Below, one piece after another: positions 7,983 to 16,945 of a stretch of 64,000 bases of DNA. The DNA comes from Mucilaginibacter sp. SMC90 (GTDB lineage Bacteria; Bacteroidota; Bacteroidia; Sphingobacteriales; Sphingobacteriaceae), in NCBI RefSeq assembly GCF_022811725.1, contig NZ_CP094527.1:5580001-5644000 (forward strand), in the 5' to 3' direction. Position numbers and translations under genes: made by a program. The notes beneath the pieces were generated by a model. That model was not told the DNA's origin, made no database searches, and was given only the letters and a program-made list of their open reading frames with translations. Position 1 is the first letter of the stretch. Each line of letters starts with the position of its first letter.

Positions 7983-8960
7983 ATGAGCACAATAAATTGG
8001 GGCATTATAGGCTGCGGCAATGTAACCGAAAAAAAGAGCGGGCCGGCATTCAAAAAAGTAGCAGGAAGTAAACTTGTGGCCGTGATGCGCCGCGATGCAG
8101 AAAAAGCAGCCGATTACGCTGCGCGGCATGGCGTGGGCAAATGGTACAGTGATGCCGGTGAATTGTTGAACGATCCGGAGTTGAATGCTGTTTATATAGC
8201 TACACCGCCTGCCTCACACCTTGATTACGCTATTGCTGCCTTAAACAAGGGTTTAAATGTTTACGTTGAAAAACCGGTAACGCGTAATTCGGCCGAAGCA
8301 AAAGCCATGGCGGCAGCTGTAAAGGAAAGCAGCTCAAAACTTACAGTTGCTCATTATCGCCGGGCTTTACCTATGTTTTTAAAGGTTAAGGAGCTGATAG
8401 ATACACAACTGGTAGGCGAAATCCGTACCGTACAGATCAGGATGTGGCAAAGCCGCAAACCGGGTTTGGTAGCCGATGTGGAAACCAACTGGCGTGTACA
8501 ACCTGAGCTGTCAGGCGGTGGCTACTTTCATGATCTTGCCCCGCATCAGCTCGATTTGATGCTATATTACTTTGGCGAGCCTGAAATGTATCATGGTTTT
8601 TCGCTAAATCAATCAAACTCAACACCTGCTGATGACCACGTTTGCGGGCAGATCCTGTTTAAAAATAAAGTGGTGGTAAACGGCTCCTGGTGTTTCAACG
8701 TAGCCGAAAGTGAAACTACCGATAGCTGCGAGATCATTGGTACAAAAGGAAAAATCACTTTCCCATTTTTCGGCAATTATATCAATTGGAAAACCGAAAC
8801 AGGCGAAGATACCATAACCATTACCCATCCTGAACATATCCAGCAACCGTTTATCACTAAAATAGTAGCCTACTTTAAGGGCGAAGGGCCAAACCCCTGC
8901 TCCATTGACGAGGCTGTAACGCTAATGGATATCATCGATGCGTTTACATTAAAAAAATAA
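7983..8960 (+). CDS. Gfo/Idh/MocA family oxidoreductase
   Basis: A 325-residue NAD(P)-dependent sugar or cyclitol dehydrogenase-like protein. The N-terminal Rossmann fold shows GIIGCGNVTE (residues 7-16), the family's EKP motif is at 96-98 (VYVEKPVT), and the C-terminal domain has GGGYFHDLAPHQLDLML, where the Asp and His are the usual catalytic pair. No signal peptide, so cytoplasmic, unlike the Tat-exported members. The substrate cannot be told from sequence. It converges on the small DUF6496 gene. Confidence 0.85.
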   Translation: MSTINWGIIGCGNVTEKKSGPAFKKVAGSKLVAVMRRDAEKAADYAARHGVGKWYSDAGELLNDPELNAVYIATPPASHLDYAIAALNKGLNVYVEKPVTRNSAEAKAMAAAVKESSSKLTVAHYRRALPMFLKVKELIDTQLVGEIRTVQIRMWQSRKPGLVADVETNWRVQPELSGGGYFHDLAPHQLDLMLYYFGEPEMYHGFSLNQSNSTPADDHVCGQILFKNKVVVNGSWCFNVAESETTDSCEIIGTKGKITFPFFGNYINWKTETGEDTITITHPEHIQQPFITKIVAYFKGEGPNPCSIDEAVTLMDIIDAFTLKK

Positions 8961-9021
8961 AATAATGAACCTGCCTAAACATGATGAGCAAATCACCTTG
9001 TTTCGGCAGGATATTTCTTTA

Positions 9022-9198
9022 TCAACTTTTCTTTTTAGGCACTTTAGCGCCTGCTTTCCGTGCTTCGGAGAGCCCTATTGCTATCGCCTGCTTTTTGCTG
9101 GTTACCTTTTTACCGCTGCCGCTTTTCAGCTTGCCTTCCTTCATTTCGTGCATGGTTTTCTCAACCTTTTCTCCGGCCTTTTCTGAATACTTTGCCAT
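9022..9198 (-). CDS. DUF6496 small basic protein
   Basis: A 58-residue Lys/Glu-rich protein beginning MAKYSEKAGEKVEKTMHEMK and ending KAGAKVPKKKS, with the QAIAIGLSEARKAGAK block that marks the DUF6496 family. The start at 9198 is chosen because homologues begin at this Met; a longer in-frame extension to 9249 adds unrelated residues. It is very basic and may bind nucleic acid (inference). The function is unknown. Convergent with the oxidoreductase gene. Confidence 0.75.
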   Translation of the reverse strand: MAKYSEKAGEKVEKTMHEMKEGKLKSGSGKKVTSKKQAIAIGLSEARKAGAKVPKKKS

Positions 9199-9402
9199 GG
9201 CTTTAATTTTAAAGTAAATGATAATATTACAATGCAAAATATTTGCCAAAATAAAGGACTAACTTATTTGTCAATTAGCATGCAATCAACATTTTCAACG
9301 TTTGATACTTTTTGACAGGTCTGTTTCCAATTATTTCTTATCTTCAAAACATCTGGAATAATTGCGTGTTAAGCCATCATAAATACCCCTACATTTACCT
9401 AT

Positions 9403-10497
9403 ATGCCAACAAAAAAACTCTTAGCTCCATTTTACGAACGTCTTGCTTTAGTACTTATCGGTTTTATGGCCCTGGGCTACCTGGTTATTATGGGAAAGGA
9501 CCTGCTCGATCCTATGATCTTTGGTTTCATATTCGCCATATTACTGCTTCCTGTTTGTAATTTCCTGGAAAGTAAAATAAAACTGCCACGCAGCATGGCA
9601 TCGCTGGTTTCAATACTATTATTGGTCGGCGTAATTGCCGGAATCTTATACCTTGTTGGCTCGCAGATCTCAAACATGGCTAATGACTGGCCTATGCTCC
9701 AAAAACAGGTAAAGCAATCAATACAAGACCTGCAGGAATGGATCCAGCATGCTTTTCATGTGAATGCAGCCAAACAGATGGCCTACGTTGATGATACTGC
9801 TAAAAAGTTAATGGAATCAGGCACTGATGTGCTGGGCACCACTTTCGGCGCAATTTCGTCATTAATGCTGTTTTATGTTTTCATCCTGATCTTCACTTTT
9901 TTTATCCTTTTATACAGGCGTTTGCTTATCCGTTTTATAGTATGGGTTTTCAGGGATGAAAATGAGCACGTGGTAATGGACATTGTTGAAAACATTCAAA
10001 GCATTTTACGACAGTACATATTAGGCCTGTTATTGGAGATGGTAATAGTTGCCGGTGTAGCCATTACCGTTTTTTGGATGATAGGTATCAAATATGCGGC
10101 ATTACTGGGTATCATTGTGGGGCTTTTTAATATCATCCCTTATATCGGTATTTTCACTGCTTTGCTATTGAGCACGGTGATAACGTTTGCTACAGGAAGC
10201 CTTAGTAACACCATAACGGTGGCCATAAGCGTTATTGGCATCCATGCGGTTGATGCCAACTTTTTACTGCCTACTATAGTTGGTTCAAAGGTAAGGCTTA
10301 ACGCACTCATCTCTTTTATAGGTATCATTTTGGGCGAAATGATCTGGGGGCTTTCGGGAATGTTCCTTTCTATTCCTGTAATTGCCATATTCAAGATCAT
10401 ATTTGACCGCATTGAAACGCTTAAACCATGGGGATACCTGCTGGGCGGCGACTATGAGTATAAAAAATCAGCAGCCAAGGCTATGAAAACCGAATAA
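9403..10497 (+). CDS. AI-2E family transporter (PerM/UPF0118)
   Basis: A 364-residue inner-membrane protein with about eight hydrophobic segments. Two long helices come first, then an amphipathic cytoplasmic section (~95-150), then the conserved core GIKYAALLGIIVGLFNIIPYIG and the C-terminal IGIILGEMIWGLSGMFLSIPVIA, both hallmarks of the family. Members export small molecules or ions (autoinducer-2 in the founder, Na+/H+ in others), so the cargo is open. The gene stands alone, with a zinc-ribbon gene 77 bases downstream. Confidence 0.85.
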   Translation: MPTKKLLAPFYERLALVLIGFMALGYLVIMGKDLLDPMIFGFIFAILLLPVCNFLESKIKLPRSMASLVSILLLVGVIAGILYLVGSQISNMANDWPMLQKQVKQSIQDLQEWIQHAFHVNAAKQMAYVDDTAKKLMESGTDVLGTTFGAISSLMLFYVFILIFTFFILLYRRLLIRFIVWVFRDENEHVVMDIVENIQSILRQYILGLLLEMVIVAGVAITVFWMIGIKYAALLGIIVGLFNIIPYIGIFTALLLSTVITFATGSLSNTITVAISVIGIHAVDANFLLPTIVGSKVRLNALISFIGIILGEMIWGLSGMFLSIPVIAIFKIIFDRIETLKPWGYLLGGDYEYKKSAAKAMKTE

Positions 10498-10574
10498 ATT
10501 TCAAAAAGGGGTTAACCAAAATCTGTAAACTTTCGTTTAAATAAACTAACCTTTTAATTTTACGGAAACTATTG

Positions 10575-10754
10575 ATGCCCCTGACAATGGAAATTGTAAG
10601 AGATACCCCACATGCTATTTATAAATGTAAAAAGTGCAACGAACCGTTAAAAAACAGGCGTAAGCGCGGCTTTTTATTAAAAACAACTTTATTTTGGCTT
10701 CCCATCCGCAAGTTTTTTTGCGAACGCTGTCTTAAAACACGTTACGTTATGTAA
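10575..10754 (+). CDS. Small zinc-ribbon-like protein
   Basis: A 59-residue basic protein from ATG 10575 (a second ATG at 10587 is possible). Two Cys pairs, CKKC (near residue 19) and CERC (near residue 50), separated by a basic stretch (NRRKRGFLLK), suggest a two-knuckle zinc ribbon. I do not recognise the family. It may be a nucleic-acid-binding protein (inference). Confidence 0.5.
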   Translation: MPLTMEIVRDTPHAIYKCKKCNEPLKNRRKRGFLLKTTLFWLPIRKFFCERCLKTRYVM

Positions 10755-10860
10755 CCGGTACCATGACTGTTCATAAAAACAACGGCAATTTTACTTTGAT
10801 TATTTAGGCATATCCTTAATTTAGTAGCGTAGCACCTTAAAAAAGCTAAACTACCTAAGG

Positions 10861-11823
10861 ATGGATTTTAAGCGTAAATTACTGTCGTTTCTATATATTT
10901 TCCTTTTCCCTGTAATAGTATTGGCACAAACCACTTCCGGTTCAGCTTTCAGGCTGGTACCTTTAGGTGTATTTGGAGGCATTGATGAAAGTAACTTATC
11001 GGCCTATATGCTTGCTCCAGCAGGCAGCAATAATTATATATGCCTCGATGCCGGCACATTGCATTTCGGCATTGAAAAAGCGGTGGCCCGCAAAAGTTTT
11101 ACTGTACCTGCAAGTGTAGTGCTAAGGCAATATATTAAAGGGTATTTCATTTCCCATTCACATCTTGACCATATTGCAGGGCTTATCATTAACTCGCCCG
11201 AGGATAGCACCAAAAACATCTATGCACTTAACGACTGCATTGAAACCATAAAAACCCATTATTTTACCTGGAAAAGCTGGGCCAACTTTGCCGATCAGGG
11301 CGAAACACCAGCCCTCAAAAAATACAGGTACAAAGTATTGGAACCCGGTACCGAAATTCCTGTAGAAAATACGGAACTTAAAGTGCAGGCTTTTCCACTT
11401 AGTCACTCTAATTTAACAAGTACTGCTTTTTTGGTGAGCAGTAAGGATAGTTATCTCCTGTACCTCGGAGATACCGGACCCGACGAAATAGAAAAAAGCA
11501 GCAATATGCAAAACCTGTGGCAGGCCGTTGCCCCACTTGTAAAAAGCAAAAAATTAAAAGCAATTTTAATTGAGGTGTCTTTCCCTAATGAGCAGCCGGA
11601 TAAAACCCTGTTTGGGCACCTCACACCAAAATGGTTAATGACCGAAATGGACAAGCTTGCCTCTCTTACAGGCACTGATGCAGTTAAAGGCTTAAACATT
11701 GTGGTTACGCATCTTAAACCACCTGCTGCCAGCATCAGCAAAATCAAAGTTGAGCTAAAGGAAGCCAATAAATTACAATTAAACCTGATATATCCACAAC
11801 AAGGTAAAGCGCTTAATTTTTAA
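10861..11823 (+). CDS. Class II 3',5'-cyclic-nucleotide phosphodiesterase, exported
   Basis: A 320-residue metallo-beta-lactamase-fold phosphodiesterase (PDEase_II family) that would hydrolyse cAMP/cGMP to 5'-nucleotides. The metal motif HSHLDH is at residues 99-104, followed by the family blocks LYLGDTGPD, IEVSFPNEQ and LFGHLTP. An N-terminal signal peptide (FLFPVIVLAQ, cleavage near residue 23) puts it in the periplasm, as in Vibrio CpdP, so it probably scavenges nucleotides rather than tunes internal cAMP. The esterase genes follow after 18 bases, suggesting one transcript. Confidence 0.85.
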   Translation: MDFKRKLLSFLYIFLFPVIVLAQTTSGSAFRLVPLGVFGGIDESNLSAYMLAPAGSNNYICLDAGTLHFGIEKAVARKSFTVPASVVLRQYIKGYFISHSHLDHIAGLIINSPEDSTKNIYALNDCIETIKTHYFTWKSWANFADQGETPALKKYRYKVLEPGTEIPVENTELKVQAFPLSHSNLTSTAFLVSSKDSYLLYLGDTGPDEIEKSSNMQNLWQAVAPLVKSKKLKAILIEVSFPNEQPDKTLFGHLTPKWLMTEMDKLASLTGTDAVKGLNIVVTHLKPPAASISKIKVELKEANKLQLNLIYPQQGKALNF

Positions 11824-11841
11824 ACCTGAAATATCGCACTT

Positions 11842-12726
11842 ATGAAAATACTTAAACCCGTTTTTTTGCTCATGCTGATGATAAGCAGCTTCAATTTGTT
11901 TGCACAGCAGGGCAAGGTGCTTGAAGAGCAATATGTAAAAAGCAAAATTTTAAAGCGCAATGTAAACTATGCCATTTACCTTCCCCCCGATTATGAAACA
12001 GCCAACCGCACTTACCCTGTAGTTTATCTGCTGCATGGCTATACCGATGACCATACCGGCTGGCTGCAATTTGGTGAGGTTAACCGTTACGCCGACAAGG
12101 CCATTGCCGATGGTACAATTCCGCCGATGATCATCGTAATGCCTAATGCCGATTCAAGCTGGTATATCAACTCGTACGATGGCAAAGAAAAATATGAAGA
12201 CTTCTTTTTCAAAGAGTTTATGCCGCATATTGAAAAGGCTTTCCGCATTAAGGCCGAAAAAAAATACCGTGGGGTAGCCGGTCTTTCAATGGGAGGCTAC
12301 GGAACATTGGTGTACACGCTTAAACACCCCGACCTGTTTGCTGCAGGCGCTGCCTTAAGTGCTGCAGTATTCCCCGACGATCAGCTTGCCAGTACTCCTG
12401 ATGATACTTATGAAAAGATATTTGGGCAGCTTTACGGCCGGGGATTAAAGGGAAAAGACAGGCTGAATAATGCCTGGCTAAGCAACTCGGTTTTAAACAT
12501 GGTACAAACCAAAACTACCGACGAATTAAAAGCCGTAAGATATTGGATTGATTGTGGTGACGATGATTTTTTGAGCAAAGGCAATTGCCTCCTGCACATT
12601 GCCCTTACCGAAAAAAATGTGCCGCATGAATTTCGCGTGCGCGATGGTGCCCACACCTGGACTTATTGGCGAACCGGCATCACCAATGCCCTGCAATTTA
12701 TTGGTGATAGTTTCAGGCAGAAGTAG
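11842..12726 (+). CDS. Secreted alpha/beta-hydrolase esterase (esterase D / FrmB-like), copy 1
   Basis: A 294-residue protein with a signal peptide (cut near residue 22, NLFAQQ). The alpha/beta-hydrolase core has VVYLLHGYTDDHTGW (oxyanion region) and the nucleophile elbow GLSMGG with Ser149. The acid is probably in DCGDDD and the base is the His of DGAHTW. This set matches the esterase-D/feruloyl-esterase-like family, often found attacking acylated plant polysaccharides or small esters. Closely related to the next gene, 62 bases downstream; the pair looks like a tandem duplication. Confidence 0.85.
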   Translation: MKILKPVFLLMLMISSFNLFAQQGKVLEEQYVKSKILKRNVNYAIYLPPDYETANRTYPVVYLLHGYTDDHTGWLQFGEVNRYADKAIADGTIPPMIIVMPNADSSWYINSYDGKEKYEDFFFKEFMPHIEKAFRIKAEKKYRGVAGLSMGGYGTLVYTLKHPDLFAAGAALSAAVFPDDQLASTPDDTYEKIFGQLYGRGLKGKDRLNNAWLSNSVLNMVQTKTTDELKAVRYWIDCGDDDFLSKGNCLLHIALTEKNVPHEFRVRDGAHTWTYWRTGITNALQFIGDSFRQK

Positions 12727-12788
12727 TAAATGTGCAGATTTCAGATGTGCAGATATGCAAATGGTAATTCGATTGAAGAAACAATAAT

Positions 12789-13676
12789 ATGAGTACTATA
12801 AAAAGGATTTTGCTGGGGTGTTTACTACTGATATCTGTAAATACGTTTGCGCAAACTAACGGAAAGGTAGTTGAAGAACAATACGCAAAAAGTGATATTT
12901 TAAACCATAACGTAAAATACACGATATATCTGCCCGCCGATTATGAAACATCAAACCGCACTTACCCGGTGGTGTACCTGCTGCATGGTTACGGTGATGA
13001 CCACACCGGCTGGCTGCAATTTGGTGAGATCAACCGTTATGCTGATAAAGCTATTGCCGATGGTACCATCCCCCCTATGATCATTGTTATGCCCGATGCC
13101 GGTACAAGCTGGTACATCAACGCTTACAATGGAAAACAAAGCTATGAAGATTTCTTTTTTAGAGAATTTATACCATTTATTGAAAAGGAATACCGCATAA
13201 AAGGTACTAAACAATACCGCGGTGTGGCCGGTCTGTCTATGGGTGGGTTCGGGACGCTGGAGTACAGTATTAAACACCCGGATATGTTTTCGGCTGCGGC
13301 AGCTTTAAGCGCCGCAGTGCGCAGCGACGAAGACTTTATGGCCGTGACAGACGACCGCTGGAAAGAGGCTTACAGTAAAGTATTCGGCCCGGACCTTAAA
13401 GGCAAGGAACGCCTTAATGCAACCTGGCAGGCCAACTCTATATTGGGACTTGTACAAAGCAAAACAGCCGACGAGCTTAAAGGCGTCAGGTATTGGATAG
13501 ATTGCGGCGATGACGATGCACTGAGTAAAGGCAACAGCCTGCTGCACATCGCTTTAACAGAAAAGAGGGTACCGCATGAGTTCCGCATCCGTGATGGTGC
13601 CCACACCTGGACCTACTGGCGTACCGGCATCACTGATGCCCTGGCATTTATTGGAGATAGTTTTAGGCAGAAGTAG
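12789..13676 (+). CDS. Secreted alpha/beta-hydrolase esterase, copy 2
   Basis: A 295-residue paralogue of the preceding gene, similar along the whole length (same HGYGDDHTGW, GLSMGG, DCGDDD and DGAHTW motifs) with its own signal peptide (NTFAQ). Most differences lie in the segment between the nucleophile and the acid (residues ~175-215), which usually shapes the substrate pocket, so the copies may differ in specificity (inference). The family-A repeat follows it. Confidence 0.85.
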   Translation: MSTIKRILLGCLLLISVNTFAQTNGKVVEEQYAKSDILNHNVKYTIYLPADYETSNRTYPVVYLLHGYGDDHTGWLQFGEINRYADKAIADGTIPPMIIVMPDAGTSWYINAYNGKQSYEDFFFREFIPFIEKEYRIKGTKQYRGVAGLSMGGFGTLEYSIKHPDMFSAAAALSAAVRSDEDFMAVTDDRWKEAYSKVFGPDLKGKERLNATWQANSILGLVQSKTADELKGVRYWIDCGDDDALSKGNSLLHIALTEKRVPHEFRIRDGAHTWTYWRTGITDALAFIGDSFRQK

Positions 13677-13695
13677 AAGCAGAATAGCCAACTCA

Positions 13696-13804
13696 CCTAA
13701 TTGCAGCAACGTGGCAATCGCGCGGAAGCATATTCGCCCTGTATAGCATGTGATTGCAATGTCGCCCCAAGCCACTATCTCTGCAGGCTCCTCAGCAATG
13801 ACAT
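13696..13804 (-). repeat. Family A repeat, degenerate copy 2 (minus orientation)
   Basis: Read on the minus strand the region starts TCATTGCTGAGGAGCC and contains GCAATCACATGCTATACAGG and TATGCTTCCGCGCG, which align with the copy at 48583-48672 (TATACAGGGCGTTCATGCTT). It sits between the convergent esterase and TPR genes. Confidence 0.55.
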
Positions 13805-13828
13805 AATTTATACTAATCACCTTTTACG

Positions 13829-14398
13829 CTAATCACTCAAAATATCCTCACACTTCACTTTCAAAGCTTTTAAACGCTTATCCAGCCCGTTTAATCCGGT
13901 ATCATCCCCTATATTTTTATAAAGTGTTTTGATCAGTACAAGGGTGTTATCGTCCGCGTCGCAGGCCTGGGCTTTCTCCAGCTGGGGCAAAGCCATCTTC
14001 GCAGCCTTAATATATTCAGCGTTTGTTGACGGATTATTCAAAGCCTTATCGGCATCCGGGAAGTTTTTGAGATACAGATACCCCAAAGCCCGATGAGCTA
14101 CATAATAATCAGGTTCGGCAGCAACAACGCGCTCGTATAAAGGTATTGCATTTACACTTTGATTATCGTCTTCATAAAGCTTGGCCAGCGAGTTGAAAAA
14201 ATTGATTTTCACTTTGGCGGCTAACTTAGCAGTATCCTGCATGATCTGCCGGGACAGGTCCATCGCCTTATCCTGTTCGCCTTGTAAGCGTGCCAGGTTA
14301 AAATCGAGATATTTATTGTAAGTATCATCGGCCGTTTGGGCGTATGCCGATGTTACGGTTATCAATAAAATTATGGATACCAGTATTTTCCTGAACAT
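13829..14398 (-). CDS. Exported TPR-repeat protein
   Basis: A 189-residue protein with a signal peptide (LLITVTSAYAQ, cut near residue 21). Helical pairs follow; residues ~75-110 (NAIPLYERVVAAEPDYYVAHRALGYLYLKN) are a clear tetratricopeptide repeat, with weaker repeats around it. TPRs mediate protein contacts. No enzyme motif is seen and the partner is unknown. Single gene, convergent with the esterases. Confidence 0.65.
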   Translation of the reverse strand: MFRKILVSIILLITVTSAYAQTADDTYNKYLDFNLARLQGEQDKAMDLSRQIMQDTAKLAAKVKINFFNSLAKLYEDDNQSVNAIPLYERVVAAEPDYYVAHRALGYLYLKNFPDADKALNNPSTNAEYIKAAKMALPQLEKAQACDADDNTLVLIKTLYKNIGDDTGLNGLDKRLKALKVKCEDILSD

Positions 14399-14469
14399 GA
14401 TTGCGGGCCCGATTTTAGTTATAACGCCGAAAAAGACAGTTTAATATTAAACCTGTATCTATCCCTAAG

Positions 14470-15006
14470 CTATAAAGCCTTGAACATCTTAACCAAAGGA
14501 AGTATCACACCATCCGGCATAGGCTGATCAATGTTTTCGATAGCTTTATAGCCCATAGCTTCATAAAGCGGCACACCCGGTAGTGTTGCCCCTAACTGCA
14601 GGCTTTTAAAGCCGTTACTCTGTGCAGCGGTTTCGCAAACTTTCATGATATAGCTTCCTATACCCCTGCGGGCATAATCAGGATGGACAAAAAATGCCCT
14701 GATCCTTGCGGCATCATGATCAGGATCGAGTAATGGGTCTTCAGTTTCCTTGTGCTGGTCGCCGCCATAAAGAGTGTTACGTTTGCTCCAGCCACCGCAG
14801 CCAACAGTAACACCATCTATTTCGGCAACGAAATAAGTGCCGTCGGTAACCAATTGGGTATCTACCCCAAAAATGTATTTGATAGCGCTTTCAATTTGTT
14901 GCTGATCATAATAATCAGTACTCAAACCGCGCACAGAAAGTGCTATTAGTCCCTGCAATTCGGGGATATCATTAAAGGTTGCTAAGCGTGTTGTTATAGT
15001 AGACAT
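14470..15006 (-). CDS. GNAT family N-acetyltransferase
   Basis: A 178-residue cytoplasmic acetyltransferase. The acetyl-CoA-binding motif A can be seen as IRAFFVHPDYARRGIGSYIM (residues ~123-142; the R-R-G-I-G loop binds pyrophosphate), preceded by the motif-D strand VGCGGWSKR. The C-terminal LYEAMGYKAIEN is usual for GNATs acting on small amines. The substrate is unknown. Monocistronic. Confidence 0.85.
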   Translation of the reverse strand: MSTITTRLATFNDIPELQGLIALSVRGLSTDYYDQQQIESAIKYIFGVDTQLVTDGTYFVAEIDGVTVGCGGWSKRNTLYGGDQHKETEDPLLDPDHDAARIRAFFVHPDYARRGIGSYIMKVCETAAQSNGFKSLQLGATLPGVPLYEAMGYKAIENIDQPMPDGVILPLVKMFKAL

Positions 15007-15065
15007 GCGGGTAAAAGTAATATTTTACTACATGCCGCAAAATTTGGCACTTAAGAATGACACTA

Positions 15066-15105
15066 TTCTGAAATTCCATAATTCTGTAAATTCTGCTTTC
15101 AGACA
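15066..15105 (-). repeat. TCTGAA...TTTACAGAATT repeat (family E), copy 1
   Basis: Read on the minus strand, GTCTGAAAGCAGAATTTACA followed by GAATTATGG and AATTTCAGAA matches the pattern of the copy at 28799-28865 (TCTGAACCAGGGTTTACAGA). It lies between the divergent GNAT and old-yellow-enzyme genes. Confidence 0.4.
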
Positions 15106-15217
15106 AGTTTTCGGCTGCTAAACTCACCGTAATATCATTTTATTATCGTCCCCGTTATTTTACAAAAACCGTACCTGCACACTGCTTGTTTTAAGCATAT
15201 TTGTAAAAACAAACAGT

Positions 15218-16288
15218 ATGTCTACACTATTTTCTCCCCTTAAAATAAAAAACATCGAACTAAAAAACCGCATCGTAGTATCACCTATGTGCGAGTACTC
15301 AAGCCATGATGGCTTTGCTAATGACTGGCACCTGGTACACCTTGGCAGTTTTGCCACCGGCGGTGCAGCAATGATCATTACCGAAGCCACAGCGGTATCT
15401 CCTGAAGGCCGTATCACTTTTGCCGATTTGGGCTTATATAAAGATGAACACATTGAAAAACTAAAACAGATCACTGATTTTATCAAGGCTCAGGGAGCTG
15501 TACCGGGTACACAACTGGCGCACGCCGGCCGCAAAGCCAGCCACCAGGAGCCTTGGAACGGTGGTAAACAGATCCCTGCCGATCAGCCTAATGGCTGGCA
15601 AAGTTTTTCGGCAAGTGCAATTTCTTTTACTGAAAATGAAGAACCGCCCGTAGCGTTGGATAAAGCAGGGATTGAAAAAATAAAAGCCGATTTTAAAGCA
15701 GCTACCGTACGGGCTGTAGCAGCAGGCTTCCAGGTGATTGAACTGCATGGTGCTCATGGTTACCTGGTTAACCAGTTTCTTTCACCTTTCAGCAATCAAC
15801 GTACAGATGAATATGGCGGCAGTTTTGAAAACCGCATCCGTTTACTGCTCGAAATAATAGAAAGTGTTAAAGAAGTTTGGCCAGAAGAAAACTTGCTGTT
15901 TGTACGAATTTCGACAACCGAATGGGTTGAAGGCGGCTGGACTGCCGACGATTCGGTAGCCCTGTCCAAAATTTTAAAAGACAAAGGCGTAGACCTTGTA
16001 GACTGCTCAACAGGCGGCAATATCCCAAATGTTAAAATTCCATTAATACCAGGTTATCAAGTTGAATTTGCTGAGAAAGTTAAAAAAGAAAGCGGTATAC
16101 TTACAGGTACGGTTGGTTTGATCACCAAATCGGACCAGGCGAATGACATTATAAAAAATGAGCGTGCTGATCTGGTGTTTTTTGCAAGAGAAATGCTCCG
16201 CGATCCGCATTTTGCCTTACGTGCGGCACATGAGCTTGGCGAGGAAATAAAGTGGCCGGTACAATACGAGCGCGCTAAATGGCACTAA
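15218..16288 (+). CDS. namA: NADPH dehydrogenase NamA / YqjM-type old yellow enzyme
   Basis: A 356-residue FMN-dependent ene-reductase. The thermophilic-like YqjM subgroup is indicated by SPMCEYSSHDG (Cys25 corresponds to the redox-tuning Cys of YqjM), HAGRKAS, the FMN/substrate block ELHGAHGYLVNQFLSPFSN, and TDEYGGSFENR. It reduces activated C=C bonds of enals, quinones and nitro-compounds, usually as an electrophile-stress defence. The OsmC-type peroxidase gene 95 bases downstream fits a shared stress role. Confidence 0.9.
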   Translation: MSTLFSPLKIKNIELKNRIVVSPMCEYSSHDGFANDWHLVHLGSFATGGAAMIITEATAVSPEGRITFADLGLYKDEHIEKLKQITDFIKAQGAVPGTQLAHAGRKASHQEPWNGGKQIPADQPNGWQSFSASAISFTENEEPPVALDKAGIEKIKADFKAATVRAVAAGFQVIELHGAHGYLVNQFLSPFSNQRTDEYGGSFENRIRLLLEIIESVKEVWPEENLLFVRISTTEWVEGGWTADDSVALSKILKDKGVDLVDCSTGGNIPNVKIPLIPGYQVEFAEKVKKESGILTGTVGLITKSDQANDIIKNERADLVFFAREMLRDPHFALRAAHELGEEIKWPVQYERAKWH

Positions 16289-16313
16289 ACATGTGGGTAA
16301 TAGTTTAATTGGC

Positions 16314-16361
16314 TATGAACTATTAACTATAAGCCAACCAATGAACCATAAACTATGAACT
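16314..16361 (+). repeat. ATGAACCATGAAC-type repeat, second locus
   Basis: GCTATGAACTATTAACTATA, then CCAATGAACCATAAACTATG and AACTA: three loose copies of the ATGAACTAT word also found before folC (5058-5190). It lies between namA and the osmC-family gene. Confidence 0.5.
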
Positions 16362-16383
16362 AAATACACAAAAACAACACACT

Positions 16384-16803
16384 ATGAAACGTACAGCAAA
16401 CGCCCATTGGAACGGAACATTACAAGCTGGCCAGGGAGAGATCTCTACCCAAAGCACTGTATTAAACAAAACACAGTATTCATTTAAAACCCGCTTTGCC
16501 GATGGTGTTGGCACCAACCCGGAAGAGTTGCTGGCTGCCGCTCATGCAGGCTGCTTCACAATGGCAGTTAGCGCCGCGTTAACACAAGCAGGGTTCACTC
16601 CTAACGATTTAGCCACAGATGCCATCCTTGACCTTGACATGCAGGCGTTAGAGGTTACAGGTATCCTTTTGCAATTAAAGGGAGCAGCAATTGATGGTGT
16701 ATCTGAAGAGCAATTTAAAGAGATTGCCGAAGGTGCTAAAGCTAATTGCATTATTTCAAAAGCACTGAGCGTGCCAATTACCTTAGAGGTTACTTACGCT
16801 TAA
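16384..16803 (+). CDS. osmC: OsmC family peroxiredoxin
   Basis: A 139-residue thiol peroxidase. The two redox cysteines are Cys57 (AHAGCFTMA) and Cys122 (ANCIISKAL), with PEELLAAAHAGC in between supplying the conserved Glu. It reduces organic hydroperoxides. Length and motif spacing are those of OsmC (as opposed to the Ohr subfamily, where the N-terminal segment differs). It is followed by two strong hairpins. Confidence 0.9.
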   Translation: MKRTANAHWNGTLQAGQGEISTQSTVLNKTQYSFKTRFADGVGTNPEELLAAAHAGCFTMAVSAALTQAGFTPNDLATDAILDLDMQALEVTGILLQLKGAAIDGVSEEQFKEIAEGAKANCIISKALSVPITLEVTYA

Positions 16804-16820
16804 TTACATCTAACAACATT

Positions 16821-16863
16821 AAAACAAAAATGGATTGTGTTTTTCACAATCCATTTTTGTTTT
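16821..16863 (+). terminator. Intrinsic terminator of osmC
   Basis: A 19-bp perfect stem: AAAACAAAAATGGATTGTG (16821-16839), a TTTTT loop, and its inverse (16845-16863) ending in T-rich sequence. It would work on either strand because both flanks are A/T runs. Confidence 0.85.
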
Positions 16864-16876
16864 ATCCTAACAAGAC

Positions 16877-16908
16877 AAAGCCGCCGGGAGCGAAACCGGC
16901 GGCTTTTT
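16877..16908 (+). terminator. Second GC-rich terminator between osmC and the membrane gene
   Basis: AAAGCCGCCGG (16877-16887), loop GAGCGAAA, CCGGCGGCTTT (16896-16906) and further T. With the hairpin just upstream it isolates the convergent genes. Confidence 0.8.
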
Positions 16909-16945
16909 AGCACATTATTTAAATTAGGGGTAAAATAAGCGATAT

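Noticed and set aside
8970..9010. CCTGCC...GGCAGG hairpin between the Gfo/Idh and DUF6496 genes
   Set aside because: Only six clean pairs plus a mismatch, a long loop and no T run; it is too weak to call a terminator.
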